Part shown: positions 14,386-22,649 of the stretch, in pieces
How positions within the stretch are numbered: position 1 is the stretch's first letter
How the letters are laid out: every line of letters begins with the position of its first letter
DNA from: Bacteroidaceae bacterium
Lineage (GTDB): Bacteria; Bacteroidota; Bacteroidia; Bacteroidales; Bacteroidaceae
DNA: 35,227 nucleotides
Assembly: GCA_017428785.1 (NCBI GenBank)
Contig: JAFRQD010000015.1
Location: 1 to 35,227, forward strand
Direction of reading: 5' to 3'
Position numbers and translations under genes: made by a program
The notes under the pieces: generated by a model
What the model was told of the DNA's origin: nothing
Databases searched by the model: none
Seen by the model: the letters and a program-made list of their open reading frames with translations, nothing else

Positions 14386-16071
14386 TTAGTGTTTTTCTGC
14401 CCTTTCAAGTTCGAACTTCCTGACATTTGCCTTCTTCAAACTCTTCGAAAGACTTCTCTTCTCAGCTTTCGTCATCTTGCCTTCGAGGGTGAGATGGTCA
14501 ATGCCGAACAGAGAAAGCCATTCCGGCAGCACGGCTTTATCCGCGTAATGAAGGTCTAAATGCTTGATGTGCTGTGCATTGTCCGGCGCTTCTGGCTGTG
14601 TCTCAGGGGTTTGCTTGTTGCTTGTGATGCGTAGATAACTAATATCGGGCTCTTGGTTGAAATAGATGCCCAGGTACTCTATATGGTTTATCTTGGCAAG
14701 TATTTTCGGCAAATCGTCGCTGCTCGACACCTTGCCATCGATGGAAATGTAGTCGAATTTGATATGGTCGAACCATTCGGGCAGCACGATGCCATCGGTG
14801 AAGTGGAGTCCAAGGCCCTTGATGTGTGGAAGTTGGGCAAGCATCTCGGGCACCTCCTTTACCTTTAGGTCTATACTTTTCTCGCTTTTCTTCTGCAAGT
14901 CGGAGAGCAAGTCTTCGTTTTTCTCTGCCTTGCGCAGCAGCCAACCAATCTTCGGAGTAAGCGTATTTGCAAGCGTGTCCACCTCTTCTCCGATGAATCC
15001 CGCCATGAGCTCCATGGGGGTCTCGCTTATGATGGTGCCCTTTTCAGAGTCTATCATGCGGTATTTCAGACCGACATACACGCGCTGGGAAGGCATTTCC
15101 CTTTCGTGGTGAATGCTGTCGAGCGTCTGTCCGTTCTCGTCTGGGAAGAGTTTCAGCAGCCAACCATCAAGCATAGTAGGCTTCTCATTACTGCATCCGC
15201 CGCCTCTCAACCTGTCTGTCTGCCCTTTCTTGACAATGTCTTGCCAGAACTTCTGATTGGGCTGGCCTTTTGATGCAAGGACAAACTGCTCGAGTATCGG
15301 CTCGAGGCTTCTTGTCCATTCAGCAAGTCCGTATCCGGCAAGCTTGCGTGTCTTGTCGAGCACGCGTTGCCAGTCGGCTGGCGTTCCCTTGAGCGTGATC
15401 GTGGGAATGCCGCAAGCTGCATAATAGACCATGTATTCGAAGTACGACTTCACGCTCTCCATCAGCGTAATCTGCGAGGCGATACGCTCGGCAGGCAAGG
15501 TTGTCGAGAAGTCTGCCGTTAGGGTCTGCGCGATGTCATCCTTCGTGTACTTCTCTATTTGAGAGGCGAAGTCGCCAACAAGTTTCTCGTAGTCGGCTTG
15601 TCCAGAAAGCAAGTCCTGCTTGGTTTCTATCGCCAAGTCCATCTTGCCTGCATGGCTCACCATTTTTGGACGCAGTTCATCGCTGTGCGCATCAACGTAT
15701 CTGGCAAAGCCTTGACTGATGAGCAACCATATCATATCCGGGGAAAGTGTGACGGATTGGTGCTTCTTGTATGCCCTCAAAACGCATTGGAAGAACGCAT
15801 CCTTCTCGGCTCCCCTCAGGTTCTTTGCGCCCTCGAAGCTTGATGCCACGATGTTGTAAGCACCATTAAGGATGGTCTTGTCCTTGCTTAGAATGGCTTT
15901 TGCCATCTTCTCGCCGTCAGAAAGGTACCTGTACTTCTCTTCAATAGGCTCCAGGCCCTCGTCAACAACGAAGGTGATGCTCCCATCGGATTGGCGGATG
16001 ACCTTCCTCTCTTCTGCCTGCCCAGTTAGTGAGATGAGGGCAAGAAGGGCGATGAATGCTTTCTTATACAT
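14386..16071 (-). CDS. DUF4419 domain-containing exported protein
   Basis: A 561-residue protein with a Sec signal peptide (MYKKAFIALLALISLTGQA, start at 16071). The central region (about residues 90-330) matches what I recall of DUF4419: SVTLSPDMIWLLISQGFARY, HAGKMDL, ESVKSYFEYMVYYAACGIPT and ITLKGTPADWQRVLDKTRKL. The C-terminal part contains two related stretches (IKGLGLHFTDGIVLPEWFDH and IKHLDLHYADKAVLPEWLSL) with leucine-rich spacing. Function unknown. It starts 7 bp after the rpiB stop and so appears to be in the tkt-rpiB operon. A longer frame upstream exists but overlaps rpiB and lacks a signal peptide. Confidence 0.85.
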   Translation of the reverse strand: MYKKAFIALLALISLTGQAEERKVIRQSDGSITFVVDEGLEPIEEKYRYLSDGEKMAKAILSKDKTILNGAYNIVASSFEGAKNLRGAEKDAFFQCVLRAYKKHQSVTLSPDMIWLLISQGFARYVDAHSDELRPKMVSHAGKMDLAIETKQDLLSGQADYEKLVGDFASQIEKYTKDDIAQTLTADFSTTLPAERIASQITLMESVKSYFEYMVYYAACGIPTITLKGTPADWQRVLDKTRKLAGYGLAEWTRSLEPILEQFVLASKGQPNQKFWQDIVKKGQTDRLRGGGCSNEKPTMLDGWLLKLFPDENGQTLDSIHHEREMPSQRVYVGLKYRMIDSEKGTIISETPMELMAGFIGEEVDTLANTLTPKIGWLLRKAEKNEDLLSDLQKKSEKSIDLKVKEVPEMLAQLPHIKGLGLHFTDGIVLPEWFDHIKFDYISIDGKVSSSDDLPKILAKINHIEYLGIYFNQEPDISYLRITSNKQTPETQPEAPDNAQHIKHLDLHYADKAVLPEWLSLFGIDHLTLEGKMTKAEKRSLSKSLKKANVRKFELERAEKH

Positions 16072-16078
16072 ATTTATA

Positions 16079-16513
16079 TTATGCTTCTTGAACAGGAATC
16101 TTTGCAACCCTTCTTGCATGACGGCCGCCTTCGAAGGAAGTCGAGAGGTACTCGTCCATGATGGCATTGGCTTCTTCGTTCGTGATGAATCGGCCGGGCA
16201 TCACCAGCACATTGGCGTCGTTGTGCTGCCGGGCGAGATGGGCTATCTCGGGAATCCAGCAAAGAGCGGCGCGAATGCCTTGATGCTTGTTGAGCGTGAT
16301 GCTGATGCCTTCCCCGCTGCCGCAGACGGCAATGCCTTGCTCGCATTCGCCCGCCTCTATGCCTTTGGCCAAAGCGTGCCCGAAGTCTGGATAGTCGCAA
16401 CTCTCCTCGCTATAAGTCCCGTAGTCGTGAAACTCGATGCCTTTCTGCGTGAGGTATTCCTTTACGTGTTGCTTGAGCGGAAAGCCAGCGTGGTCGCTTG
16501 CAAGTCCTATCAT
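16079..16513 (-). CDS. rpiB: Ribose-5-phosphate isomerase B
   Basis: A 144-residue cytoplasmic enzyme that interconverts ribose 5-phosphate and ribulose 5-phosphate. It starts MIGLASDHAGFPLKQHVKEY and has the RpiB/LacAB motifs DYPDFGHALAKGI, GIAVCGSGEGISI (active-site Cys) and NDANVLVMPGRFI. Full length. Its ATG overlaps the tkt TGA (ATGA), which couples the two pentose-phosphate enzymes. Confidence 0.97.
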   Translation of the reverse strand: MIGLASDHAGFPLKQHVKEYLTQKGIEFHDYGTYSEESCDYPDFGHALAKGIEAGECEQGIAVCGSGEGISITLNKHQGIRAALCWIPEIAHLARQHNDANVLVMPGRFITNEEANAIMDEYLSTSFEGGRHARRVAKIPVQEA

Positions 16514-18540
16514 GATAGTATCTTCTTTACCTGGTTATATACGTTTGAGGCTGTGAAGCCGAGTTTCTCGTCGAGCACTTTGTAGGGAGCGGAGAAGCCG
16601 AAGCTTTCGAGGCCCCAGATTGTGCTGCGGGGGTCTGCTCCGATGAGGAAGCTTTGCAGGTTGACGGGCAGGCCGGCTGTGAGGCCGAAGACTTTTGCTC
16701 CGTCAGGCACTACGCTCTTCTGGTATGCGACAGGTTGCTCACGGAACAGGCCTTCGCTGGGAACGCTGACGATGCGAACCTTGTGGCCGTCCTTGCGGAG
16801 GAGGTTTGCTCCTGCAACAAGGGTGCTGACTTCGGAACCCGTGGCAACCATAATGATGTCGGGATTCTCGTCGCTTCCTGCCACGATGTAGCCGCCCTTG
16901 CGAGCCTGCTCGTAGTCGTTTCCTTCGGGAAGGTTCTCGATGTTCTGACGGCTGAGGATGAGAGCTGTAGGCGTCTCCATGTTCTCCATCGCCATTGCCC
17001 AAGCTGTAGTGGTCTCCTTGGCATCAGCTGGTCGCAGCACAAGCACGGAGTTCTTGCCGCTGTGGTTCTTCAGCTTCTCCAGCAGGCGGATTTGCGCTTC
17101 CTGCTCGACGGGTTCGTGCGTCGGACCGTCCTCGCCTACACGGAAGGCGTCGTGTGTCCAGATGAACTTCACGGGCACTTGCATCAGGGCAGCCATACGG
17201 ACGGCGGGCTTCATGTAATCAGAGAAGACGAAGAACGTGCCGCAGGCAGCAACGACTCCTCCATGGAGCATCATGCCGATGCAGCAGCATGCCATCGTGA
17301 GCTCGGCCACGCCTGCCTGCAGGAAGTTCCCGCCGTAGTTGTCGCGAGAGATGACAGTCGCGCCTCCCTTGAGGAAACCGTCTGTCTTGTCGGAGTTGCT
17401 GAGGTCGGCAGAGCTCACAATCATGTTGGGCACCTGCTTTGCGAGAAGCGAGAGGCAGGTGGCAGAGGCGTTGCGCGTGGCATCGTTTGGCTTTTGCTCG
17501 ATGCTTTCCCAGTCAATCTTGGGCAGTTTGCCATCGAACCAGTCTTTGAGCAAAGCCGCTTTCTCGGCATTCTGTTTTGCCCAAGCCTCTTCCTCTTCAT
17601 ATCGAGCGGCAGCAATTCCTTCCAGTTCCTTGAGGCGAGCCTCGTAGAGTGCCTTCACTTCGGGGAAGATGGCGAAGGGCTCGTCGGGATTGCCGCCGAG
17701 GTTGGTAATCGTATTGCGGAAAGCATCGCCTCCGAGCGGGGCGCCATGTGTCTTGCAATTGCGTTCGTAGCTGCTGCCATCGTCTTTGAGCGCGCCTTTG
17801 CCCATGATGCAATGACCGATGATGAGCGTCGGCTTGCCGCTTACAGCCTTTGCCTTGTCGAGCGCCTGGCGGATCTGCTCCACATTGTTGCCTTCAATCT
17901 CAATCACTTCCCAACCGAAAGCCCGATACTTCATGGCCACATCTTCGCAGGTCACGACTTTGGTCTCTGTGGATAGCTGTATGTCGTTGGAGTCGTAGAA
18001 CATGATGAGGTTGTCGAGCCCCAGGTTGCCGGCAATGCGGGCTGCTCCCTGACTGATTTCCTCCTGGATGCCGCCGTCGCTGATATAGGCATAGACGGTT
18101 TCCTTTTGGAAAGAGGGATTGCCTGTCTTTGCATAGAGGAACTTGGCTGCGATGGCTGCACCGATGGCGTATGCGTGGCCTTGTCCGAGGGGACCGCTGC
18201 TGTTCTCTATGCCGCGTTCGTAGCAGACTTCAGGATGTCCCGGAGTAGGGGACTCCCACTGGCGAAGCTGCTGGATTTCCTCGAGGGTGAACTTGTCGAT
18301 GAGCGTCAGCTGCGCATAGAGCATAGGCGCCATGTGACCCGGGTCGAGGAAGAAGCGGTCGCGACCTGCCCAAGTGGGATTCTTCGGGTCGAACTGCAGG
18401 TATTCGCTGTAAACTACGTTGATGAAGTCGGCACCGCCCATAGCTCCGCCTGGGTGACCGCTCTTTGCTTTCTCTACCATAGATGCTGCCAGGATACGGA
18501 TGTTGTCGGCTGCACGGTTCATAAGAGGTATGCTGTTCAT
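16510..18540 (-). CDS. tkt: Transketolase
   Basis: A 676-residue thiamine-diphosphate enzyme of the non-oxidative pentose phosphate pathway. KAKSGHPGGAMGGADF near residue 25, the TPP-binding ISDGGIQEEISQGAARIAGN near 155, the pyrimidine-domain stretch VRMAALMQVPVKFIWTHDA and the C-terminal VPSEGLFREQ are all present. Full length for the bacterial enzyme. It is first in tkt-rpiB-DUF4419. A TAnnTTTG promoter lies about 35 bp upstream, at the edge of the repeat-rich gap to the phosphofructokinase gene. Confidence 0.97.
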   Translation of the reverse strand: MNSIPLMNRAADNIRILAASMVEKAKSGHPGGAMGGADFINVVYSEYLQFDPKNPTWAGRDRFFLDPGHMAPMLYAQLTLIDKFTLEEIQQLRQWESPTPGHPEVCYERGIENSSGPLGQGHAYAIGAAIAAKFLYAKTGNPSFQKETVYAYISDGGIQEEISQGAARIAGNLGLDNLIMFYDSNDIQLSTETKVVTCEDVAMKYRAFGWEVIEIEGNNVEQIRQALDKAKAVSGKPTLIIGHCIMGKGALKDDGSSYERNCKTHGAPLGGDAFRNTITNLGGNPDEPFAIFPEVKALYEARLKELEGIAAARYEEEEAWAKQNAEKAALLKDWFDGKLPKIDWESIEQKPNDATRNASATCLSLLAKQVPNMIVSSADLSNSDKTDGFLKGGATVISRDNYGGNFLQAGVAELTMACCCIGMMLHGGVVAACGTFFVFSDYMKPAVRMAALMQVPVKFIWTHDAFRVGEDGPTHEPVEQEAQIRLLEKLKNHSGKNSVLVLRPADAKETTTAWAMAMENMETPTALILSRQNIENLPEGNDYEQARKGGYIVAGSDENPDIIMVATGSEVSTLVAGANLLRKDGHKVRIVSVPSEGLFREQPVAYQKSVVPDGAKVFGLTAGLPVNLQSFLIGADPRSTIWGLESFGFSAPYKVLDEKLGFTASNVYNQVKKILS

Positions 18541-18574
18541 ATAAACTTAGGTTTTAGGATGAGTAATTCACCCA

Positions 18575-18582
18575 CAAAGGTA
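18575..18582 (-). promoter_or_regulatory. -7 element for the tkt operon
   Basis: TACCTTTG on the minus strand, about 35 bp before the tkt ATG, matches TAnnTTTG. Confidence 0.68.
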
Positions 18583-18668
18583 ATGATAATTGTTGTAAAT
18601 CCCAACCATCTGCCCGCTTTTATTTACTTAAATATGACGAATGGACTGTTTAGGCCCGCAAAATCATG

Positions 18669-18712
18669 TGTATAAATGTGTGCGGTTGGCAAACTGAACG
18701 TGTGTGGCAGGC
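18669..18712. repeat. Two 22-bp units of the CGTG family
   Basis: Two contiguous 22-bp units start at 18669 and 18691, with TGTG and CGTG at unit positions 9-12. They contain GCGGTTGGC and AAACTGAACGTGTGTGG, closely like the units at 30732 and 19199. Confidence 0.65.
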
Positions 18713-18721
18713 TTTCCACAA

Positions 18722-18780
18722 CTCCCCTTGGGAGTCGGAGAGCATGCGCCCATCTCCCCTCCCATTTTAGGGGAGGGGCA
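18722..18780. repeat. CTCCCC/GGGGAG palindromic element, intergenic copy
   Basis: Two adjacent hairpins: CTCCC-CTT-GGGAG (18722-18734), then CCCCTCCC (18756-18763) pairing with GGGAGGGG (18771-18778) around an ATTTTAG loop. It is followed by GCAGAGCGAAGCGAGAGGG. Related palindromes occur at 21286, 21339, 22650, 23713 and inside rho. Confidence 0.8.
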
Positions 18781-18812
18781 GAGCGAAGCGAGAGGGACAA
18801 ATATTAATTGAA

Positions 18813-18919
18813 AATGAAGAATGAAGAGTGAAGAATGAAGAATAAAAAAATTTAAGAATGAAGAATGAAAAATTAAGAATGAAGAATGAAAAAATTAAGA
18901 ATTAAGAATGAAGAATTTT
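18813..18919. repeat. AATGAAG heptamer array
   Basis: Perfect and degenerate copies of AATGAAG and AGTGAAG, interrupted by short A-rich stretches, cover just over 100 bp. This is the longest heptamer region in the window. It matches the TTCTTCA array at 12981 on the opposite strand. Confidence 0.85.
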
Positions 18920-18951
18920 GAATTGTCTCCATTCCACCTCGGCCTTCGGTT

Positions 18952-19310
18952 TTTGTAAACATTCTTTCCTGGCAAACGCTCTCTGGCGGCTTGTTTTTGC
19001 TCCTGTGGCACTTTTCTACCCTGAAGGCAAAATATGGGCTTAAATCGCGTTTCCCTTTGTGAATGGTTGTTTGCGAGGAGGCTTTTTGACGAGACGGGCA
19101 AAGAAAGTACAATCTTCGTGCGCCAAATAGCAAAACGGAGCGTGCTTTGAGGCCGATTTCCCTGTGGGGCGTTTGCCAACTCCGCATGGGGTAATTGCCA
19201 ACTCCGCGTGCGGCGTTGGCCAACTTCGCGTGCGGCGTTTGAAATCTCTTCATGTGGCGTTCCCAATGGCCTCATTTTTCGACTGTATTTTTGTAAAGGA
19301 TTTTTCACCT
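18952..19310. repeat. Dispersed intergenic element, copy B (head, 22-bp array, tail)
   Basis: The second copy of the element at 9860-10222, same orientation: the same head blocks (GGCTTGTTTTTG, GTGGCACTTTTCTACC, GGGCTTAAATCGCGTTT, GGGCAAAGAAAGT), a seven-unit 22-bp array (19110-19264) and the tail TTTTGTAAAGGATTTTTCACC. It sits between the divergent tkt and phosphofructokinase genes. Minus-strand translations of the two copies look alike (RETRFKP, EISNAARE, RRTRS), but this follows from nucleotide similarity and I do not call a gene. 19311-19400 shows nothing further. Confidence 0.85.
19110..19264. repeat. 22-bp tandem array in element B, seven units
   Basis: Seven units start at 19110, 19133, 19155, 19177, 19199, 19221 and 19243; one extra base sits between units 1 and 2. 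Unit positions 9-12 are GTGC, CGTG, TGTG, CATG, CGTG, CGTG and CATG. Units 5 and 6 differ at only a few positions from each other and from units 5 and 6 of copy A. Confidence 0.88.
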
Positions 19311-19400
19311 CTTTTCCTGTTGATAAACGATAAATCCTGACGAAGTACATTCACGGCTGCCGCCTTTGCTTTTTGAGCGGAAACGAAAGAATAAGCAAAA

Positions 19401-19432
19401 ACTCTAACCCCTAAACTCTAAAACTCTAAACT
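19401..19432. repeat. ACTCTAA heptamer array upstream of the PFK promoter
   Basis: Units ACTCTAA, CCCCTAA, ACTCTAA and AACTCTAA end 9 bp before the -7 element at 19441, overlapping the expected -33 region. Confidence 0.7.
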
Positions 19433-19440
19433 TTTTTTCG

Positions 19441-19448
19441 TACCTTTG
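19441..19448 (+). promoter_or_regulatory. -7 element for the phosphofructokinase gene
   Basis: TACCTTTG followed by CAGCC is a textbook Bacteroidetes -7 element. The first possible start codon (19489) is 40 bp downstream and the likely true start (19630) is 181 bp downstream. Confidence 0.75.
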
Positions 19449-19629
19449 CAGCCGAAATAAGCAGAAACACCTCATTAACTGAAGAATCATGAGGAAAATC
19501 ATGACTTTCTTCGTCTGCTGTCTTTCCCAGACCTGTTTATGGTCTAACCGTACGGCCTGTGCGGAAGATGTAACTACAAGAACAGATACATTATATTATT
19601 ATATAAATAAACAACAAACAAAAAGAATC
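19449..19629 (+). other. Long 5' leader of the phosphofructokinase mRNA
   Basis: About 180 nt between the promoter and the likely start. It contains an in-frame ATG at 19489 with no stop before the PFK start, so a 47-residue N-terminal extension is formally possible. Two small hairpins can form: AGACC/GGTCT (about 19538-19554) and CCGTAC/GTGCGG just after. The last 50 nt are very A/T-rich. The context AGAATCATGA occurs at both start codons. Confidence 0.55.
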
Positions 19630-21276
19630 ATGAAGAAAAGTGCACTACAGGTGGCTCGTGCTGCCTATCAGCCCAAACTTCCCAAGGCTCTGCAAGGGCC
19701 AGTTGTTGCCGTAGAAGGCGCTGCAACCCAAAGCGTCGGCAATCAGGATGAAATCAAAGCGATGTTCCCCAACACCTACGGAATGCCCGTCATTACCTTT
19801 GAGGCAGGAGAGCAGAAACCTCTCGAACCGTTCAATGTCGGCATCATCCTCAGCGGCGGTCAGGCTCCTGGCGGTCACAACGTCATCAGCGGTCTCTACG
19901 ACGGCGTGAAGTCCCTCAACAAGCAGAGCAAGCTCTATGGCTTCCTCATGGGACCTGGCGGACTCGTTGACCACAAGTATGTGGAGTTCACCGACGAGTT
20001 TATCGACGAGTATCGCAACACAGGCGGCTTCGACATCATCGGCTCTGGCCGTACGAAGCTCGAGAAGGAAAGCCAGTTCGAGAGCGGTATCGAGATTCTC
20101 CGCAAGCTCGGCATCAAGGCGCTCGTCATCATCGGTGGCGACGACAGCAACACCAACGCCTGCGTCCTCGCAGAATACTATGCCGCCAAGAACTATGGCG
20201 TGCAGGTCATCGGCTGCCCCAAGACCATCGACGGCGACCTGAAGAACGAGCAGATAGAGACAAGCTTCGGCTTCGACACCGCTTGCAAGACCTACAGCGA
20301 ACTGATTGGCAACATCCAGCGCGACTGCAACAGCGCCCGCAAGTACTGGCACTTCATCAAGCTCATGGGCCGCAGCGCAAGCCACATCGCCCTGGAGTGC
20401 GCCCTCGAGACACAGCCCAACGCTTGCCTCATCAGCGAGGAAGTAGAGCAGAAAGCCATGAGCCTGGACGACGTGGTGACCTACATCGCAAAGATCGTGG
20501 CCGACCGTGCTGCTGAAGGCAACAACTTCGGTACCGTCCTTATCCCCGAAGGCCTCATCGAGTTCATTCCCGCCATCAAGAAGCTTATCGCAGAGCTCAA
20601 CGAAGTGCTCACAGACCCCGCAACAGGCGAGAGCCGCGAGTTCGAGAGCAAGGACGCACAGGTTGCCTTCGTGAAGGGTCACATCGCACCCGAGAACCTT
20701 GCCGTCCTCGAGTCTCTGCCCAAGGATGTAGAGCGTCAGCTCTGCCTCGACCGCGACCCCCACGGCAACGTACAGGTCAGCCTTATCGAGACCGAGAAGC
20801 TCCTCTCTGCTATGGTTGCCATGAAGCTCGAAGCATGGAAGAAGGAAGGCAAGTACAACGGCAAGTTCTCCGCTCAGCACCACTTCTTCGGCTACGAAGG
20901 TCGTTGCGCAGCTCCCAGCAACTATGATGCCGACTACTGCTACAGCCTCGGCTACAACGCAAGCCGCCTGATTGCCAACGGCAAGACCGGCTACATGAGC
21001 GTCATCAAGAACACCACAGCCCCCGCAAGCGAGTGGATTGCAGGCGGTGTGCCCATCACGATGATGATGAACATGGAGCGCAGGAACGGCGCCATGAAGC
21101 CCGTCATCCGCAAAGCACTCGTCGAACTCGACGGCGCTCCCTTCAAGTTCTTCGCTAGCAAGCGTGAGGAATGGGCAAAGAACACTTGCTACGTCTATCC
21201 CGGTCCCATCCAGTACTGGGGACCAAGCGAGGTGTGCGACCAGTGCACAAAGACCTTAGCGTTAGAACAAGCATAA
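19630..21276 (+). CDS. Diphosphate--fructose-6-phosphate 1-phosphotransferase (PPi-PFK)
   Basis: A 548-residue cytoplasmic enzyme that phosphorylates fructose 6-phosphate with pyrophosphate, reversibly. The long form, GGDD at about 169-172 (ATP enzymes have GGDG) and PKTIDGD at 197-203 mark the PPi-dependent type. [16 protein letters not shown] near residue 71 and [14 protein letters not shown] are also typical. I start at [20 protein letters not shown] because Bacteroides homologues, as I recall, begin there. It has its own promoter and a long leader. A C/G-rich hairpin (21286) follows the stop. Confidence 0.95.
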   Translation: MKKSALQVARAAYQPKLPKALQGPVVAVEGAATQSVGNQDEIKAMFPNTYGMPVITFEAGEQKPLEPFNVGIILSGGQAPGGHNVISGLYDGVKSLNKQSKLYGFLMGPGGLVDHKYVEFTDEFIDEYRNTGGFDIIGSGRTKLEKESQFESGIEILRKLGIKALVIIGGDDSNTNACVLAEYYAAKNYGVQVIGCPKTIDGDLKNEQIETSFGFDTACKTYSELIGNIQRDCNSARKYWHFIKLMGRSASHIALECALETQPNACLISEEVEQKAMSLDDVVTYIAKIVADRAAEGNNFGTVLIPEGLIEFIPAIKKLIAELNEVLTDPATGESREFESKDAQVAFVKGHIAPENLAVLESLPKDVERQLCLDRDPHGNVQVSLIETEKLLSAMVAMKLEAWKKEGKYNGKFSAQHHFFGYEGRCAAPSNYDADYCYSLGYNASRLIANGKTGYMSVIKNTTAPASEWIAGGVPITMMMNMERRNGAMKPVIRKALVELDGAPFKFFASKREEWAKNTCYVYPGPIQYWGPSEVCDQCTKTLALEQA

Positions 21277-21285
21277 CCATATCCT

Positions 21286-21315
21286 CTCCCTGCCTCCCTC
21301 AATGGGAGGAGGGAG
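21286..21315 (+). terminator. CTCCC/GGGAG hairpin after PFK
   Basis: The arms CTCCCTGCCTCCC and GGGAGGAGGGAG pair with one bulged C around loop TCAAT, followed by TTATAT. It could terminate transcription, but belongs to the C/G palindrome family found after several genes here. Confidence 0.6.
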
Positions 21316-21327
21316 TTATATAAAACA

Positions 21328-22215
21328 ATGAAGACAAAGACCCCCTCCCCAAAGAAGAAAACAAAGAAACGCCCTTCCCGTAGAGGGGGAGGGAAGGGGA
21401 GAGGGTCTGTGTCTTTCTTGCATTTCTTTCGCCGCTTCCCTGCTTGGCTTTTATGGTTGGGAGGTATCCTTATAACGGTTGCTTACGTAGGCTTCTTCTA
21501 CTACTTCTTTGTAGGCCCCTTCAGTTTCCGCTGGCGTGCCCTTTATGGCGAACCTACCTATCCGGAAGGATACGAAGTGCGCGGCATTGACATCAGCCAC
21601 TATCAGGACCGCATCAATTGGGAGAAACTGCGCAATGCTTCCATCGGCGATGCCCCTGTAAACTTTGTCTTCATCAAGGCCACAGAAGGCGAGAAACTCT
21701 TCGATGATAACTTTAACAGGAACTTTGCTAATGCTAAGCGAAACGACTTGATCAGAGGCGTTTATCACTTCTTTGTGCCAGGCGTCAATCCGAAGAAGCA
21801 GGCAGAGTTCTTCCTTCGCATTGTCCAACTGGAACCAGGCGACTTGCCTCCTGTTTTGGACATCGAGAAGAAGGGCGACTTGACACCTGAACAGCTGCGT
21901 CGGGATGCAAAGATTTGGCTCGACTTGGTGGAGAAGGAGTACGGCGTGAAGCCTATTCTCTATACAGGTTACAAGTTCAAGGTGGACTATCTGAACACGC
22001 CTGAGTTTGATGCTTATCCCTATTGGATAGCGCATTACTATGTCGAGAAGCTCGCGTATAAAGGCAAGTGGACCTTCTGGCAACACACAGATTGCGGCAA
22101 AGTCTCAGGCATAAAAGGCTTTGTTGACTGCAACATCTTCAATGGTTCCTATGAGGAACTCCTGCAACTTACCCTTCCCGAGCCTCAAACAATAGAAGCC
22201 GAGGAAGAGTTTTAG
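21328..22215 (+). CDS. GH25-family lysozyme, membrane-anchored
   Basis: A 295-residue muramidase that cleaves the MurNAc-GlcNAc bond. A basic N-terminus (KKKTKKRPSRRGGGKGRG) is followed by one membrane segment (about 38-62), then the GH25 domain: GIDISHYQDRINWEKL (Asp88), FVFIKATEG, GVYHFF, PVLDIEKKG (acidic pair 178-180) and FWQHTD. It is probably a signal anchor with the domain in the periplasm. The basic N-terminus is encoded by nested C/G-rich inverted repeats at 21339-21407, which looks like an in-frame palindrome insertion. It follows PFK by about 50 bp without a visible promoter. Confidence 0.93.
   Translation: MKTKTPSPKKKTKKRPSRRGGGKGRGSVSFLHFFRRFPAWLLWLGGILITVAYVGFFYYFFVGPFSFRWRALYGEPTYPEGYEVRGIDISHYQDRINWEKLRNASIGDAPVNFVFIKATEGEKLFDDNFNRNFANAKRNDLIRGVYHFFVPGVNPKKQAEFFLRIVQLEPGDLPPVLDIEKKGDLTPEQLRRDAKIWLDLVEKEYGVKPILYTGYKFKVDYLNTPEFDAYPYWIAHYYVEKLAYKGKWTFWQHTDCGKVSGIKGFVDCNIFNGSYEELLQLTLPEPQTIEAEEEF
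21339..21407. repeat. Nested C/G palindrome inside the lysozyme gene
   Basis: The outer arms GACCCCCTCCCC and GGGGAGAGGGTC pair with one mismatch. The inner arms CCCTTCCC and GGGAAGGG are perfect. The element lies in frame in the first 27 codons and encodes most of the basic segment before the membrane span. Confidence 0.78.
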
Positions 22216-22265
22216 CCCGTAAAACATCCTTTTTCTGTGTTGAAATGCATTTTGCACGCAAAAAG

Positions 22266-22297
22266 TTTGGTGCTTTGAGAAAAATGTCGTACCTTTG
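22266..22297 (+). promoter_or_regulatory. Promoter of rpmE (-33 TTTG, -7 TACCTTTG)
   Basis: TTTG at 22266-22269, a 20-bp spacer, then TACCTTTG at 22290-22297: the complete Bacteroidetes promoter pattern, 85 bp before the L31 start. Confidence 0.82.
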
Positions 22298-22320
22298 CGG
22301 CCGCTAAAAAGTATTAACCA

Positions 22321-22357
22321 GCCCCTTATCTACTTCCAATGAAGGAAACTCGGGGGC
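22321..22357 (+). promoter_or_regulatory. Hairpin in the L31 mRNA leader
   Basis: GCCCC (22321-22325) can pair with GGGGC (22353-22357), enclosing a CTTC/GAAG inner stem with loop CAAT. It lies between the promoter and an AAGGAG Shine-Dalgarno-like site (22368-22373) 9 bp before the ATG. It may be an autoregulatory ribosomal-protein leader; unproven. Confidence 0.4.
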
Positions 22358-22382
22358 ATAAAAAGAAAAGGAGAACAAGAAA

Positions 22383-22634
22383 ATGAAAGAAGGAATTCAT
22401 CCCGCGAACTACCGTCCGGTAGTGTTTAAGGACATGAGTAATGGCGACTGCTTTTTGAGCCGCTCAACAGCTAAGACAACTGAAACCATCGAGTTCGAAG
22501 GCGAAACTTATCCTCTGTTCAAGCTCGAAATCAGTAACACCTCTCACCCCTTCTACACAGGTAAGAGCAAGCTGGTTGACACCGCCGGTCGTGTCGATAA
22601 GTTCATGAGCCGCTACGCTCGTATGAAGAAATAA
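22383..22634 (+). CDS. rpmE: 50S ribosomal protein L31, type B
   Basis: An 83-residue ribosomal protein that starts [20 protein letters not shown] and ends [10 protein letters not shown]. The core [20 protein letters not shown] is characteristic of L31. It lacks the CxxC zinc ligands of type A (only one Cys), so it is the zinc-independent type B. It has a strong promoter, a structured leader and a good AAGGAG site, which is uncommon in Bacteroidetes mRNAs. A CTCCCC hairpin and a stronger terminator-like hairpin (22693) follow. Confidence 0.97.
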   Translation: MKEGIHPANYRPVVFKDMSNGDCFLSRSTAKTTETIEFEGETYPLFKLEISNTSHPFYTGKSKLVDTAGRVDKFMSRYARMKK

Positions 22635-22649
22635 GCAGCCCCTCCCTAA

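Noticed and set aside
18756-18778. GGGGAGGG as a KOPS-like FtsK-orienting site
   Set aside because: It matches the E. coli GGGNAGGG pattern, but sits in a palindrome with no strand polarity, and KOPS in this group is not known to me.
19489-19629. PFK starting at 19489
   Set aside because: The [15 protein letters not shown] terminus at 19630 matches family starts as I recall them; the extension looks like translated leader. It is kept as a finding because the frame is open.
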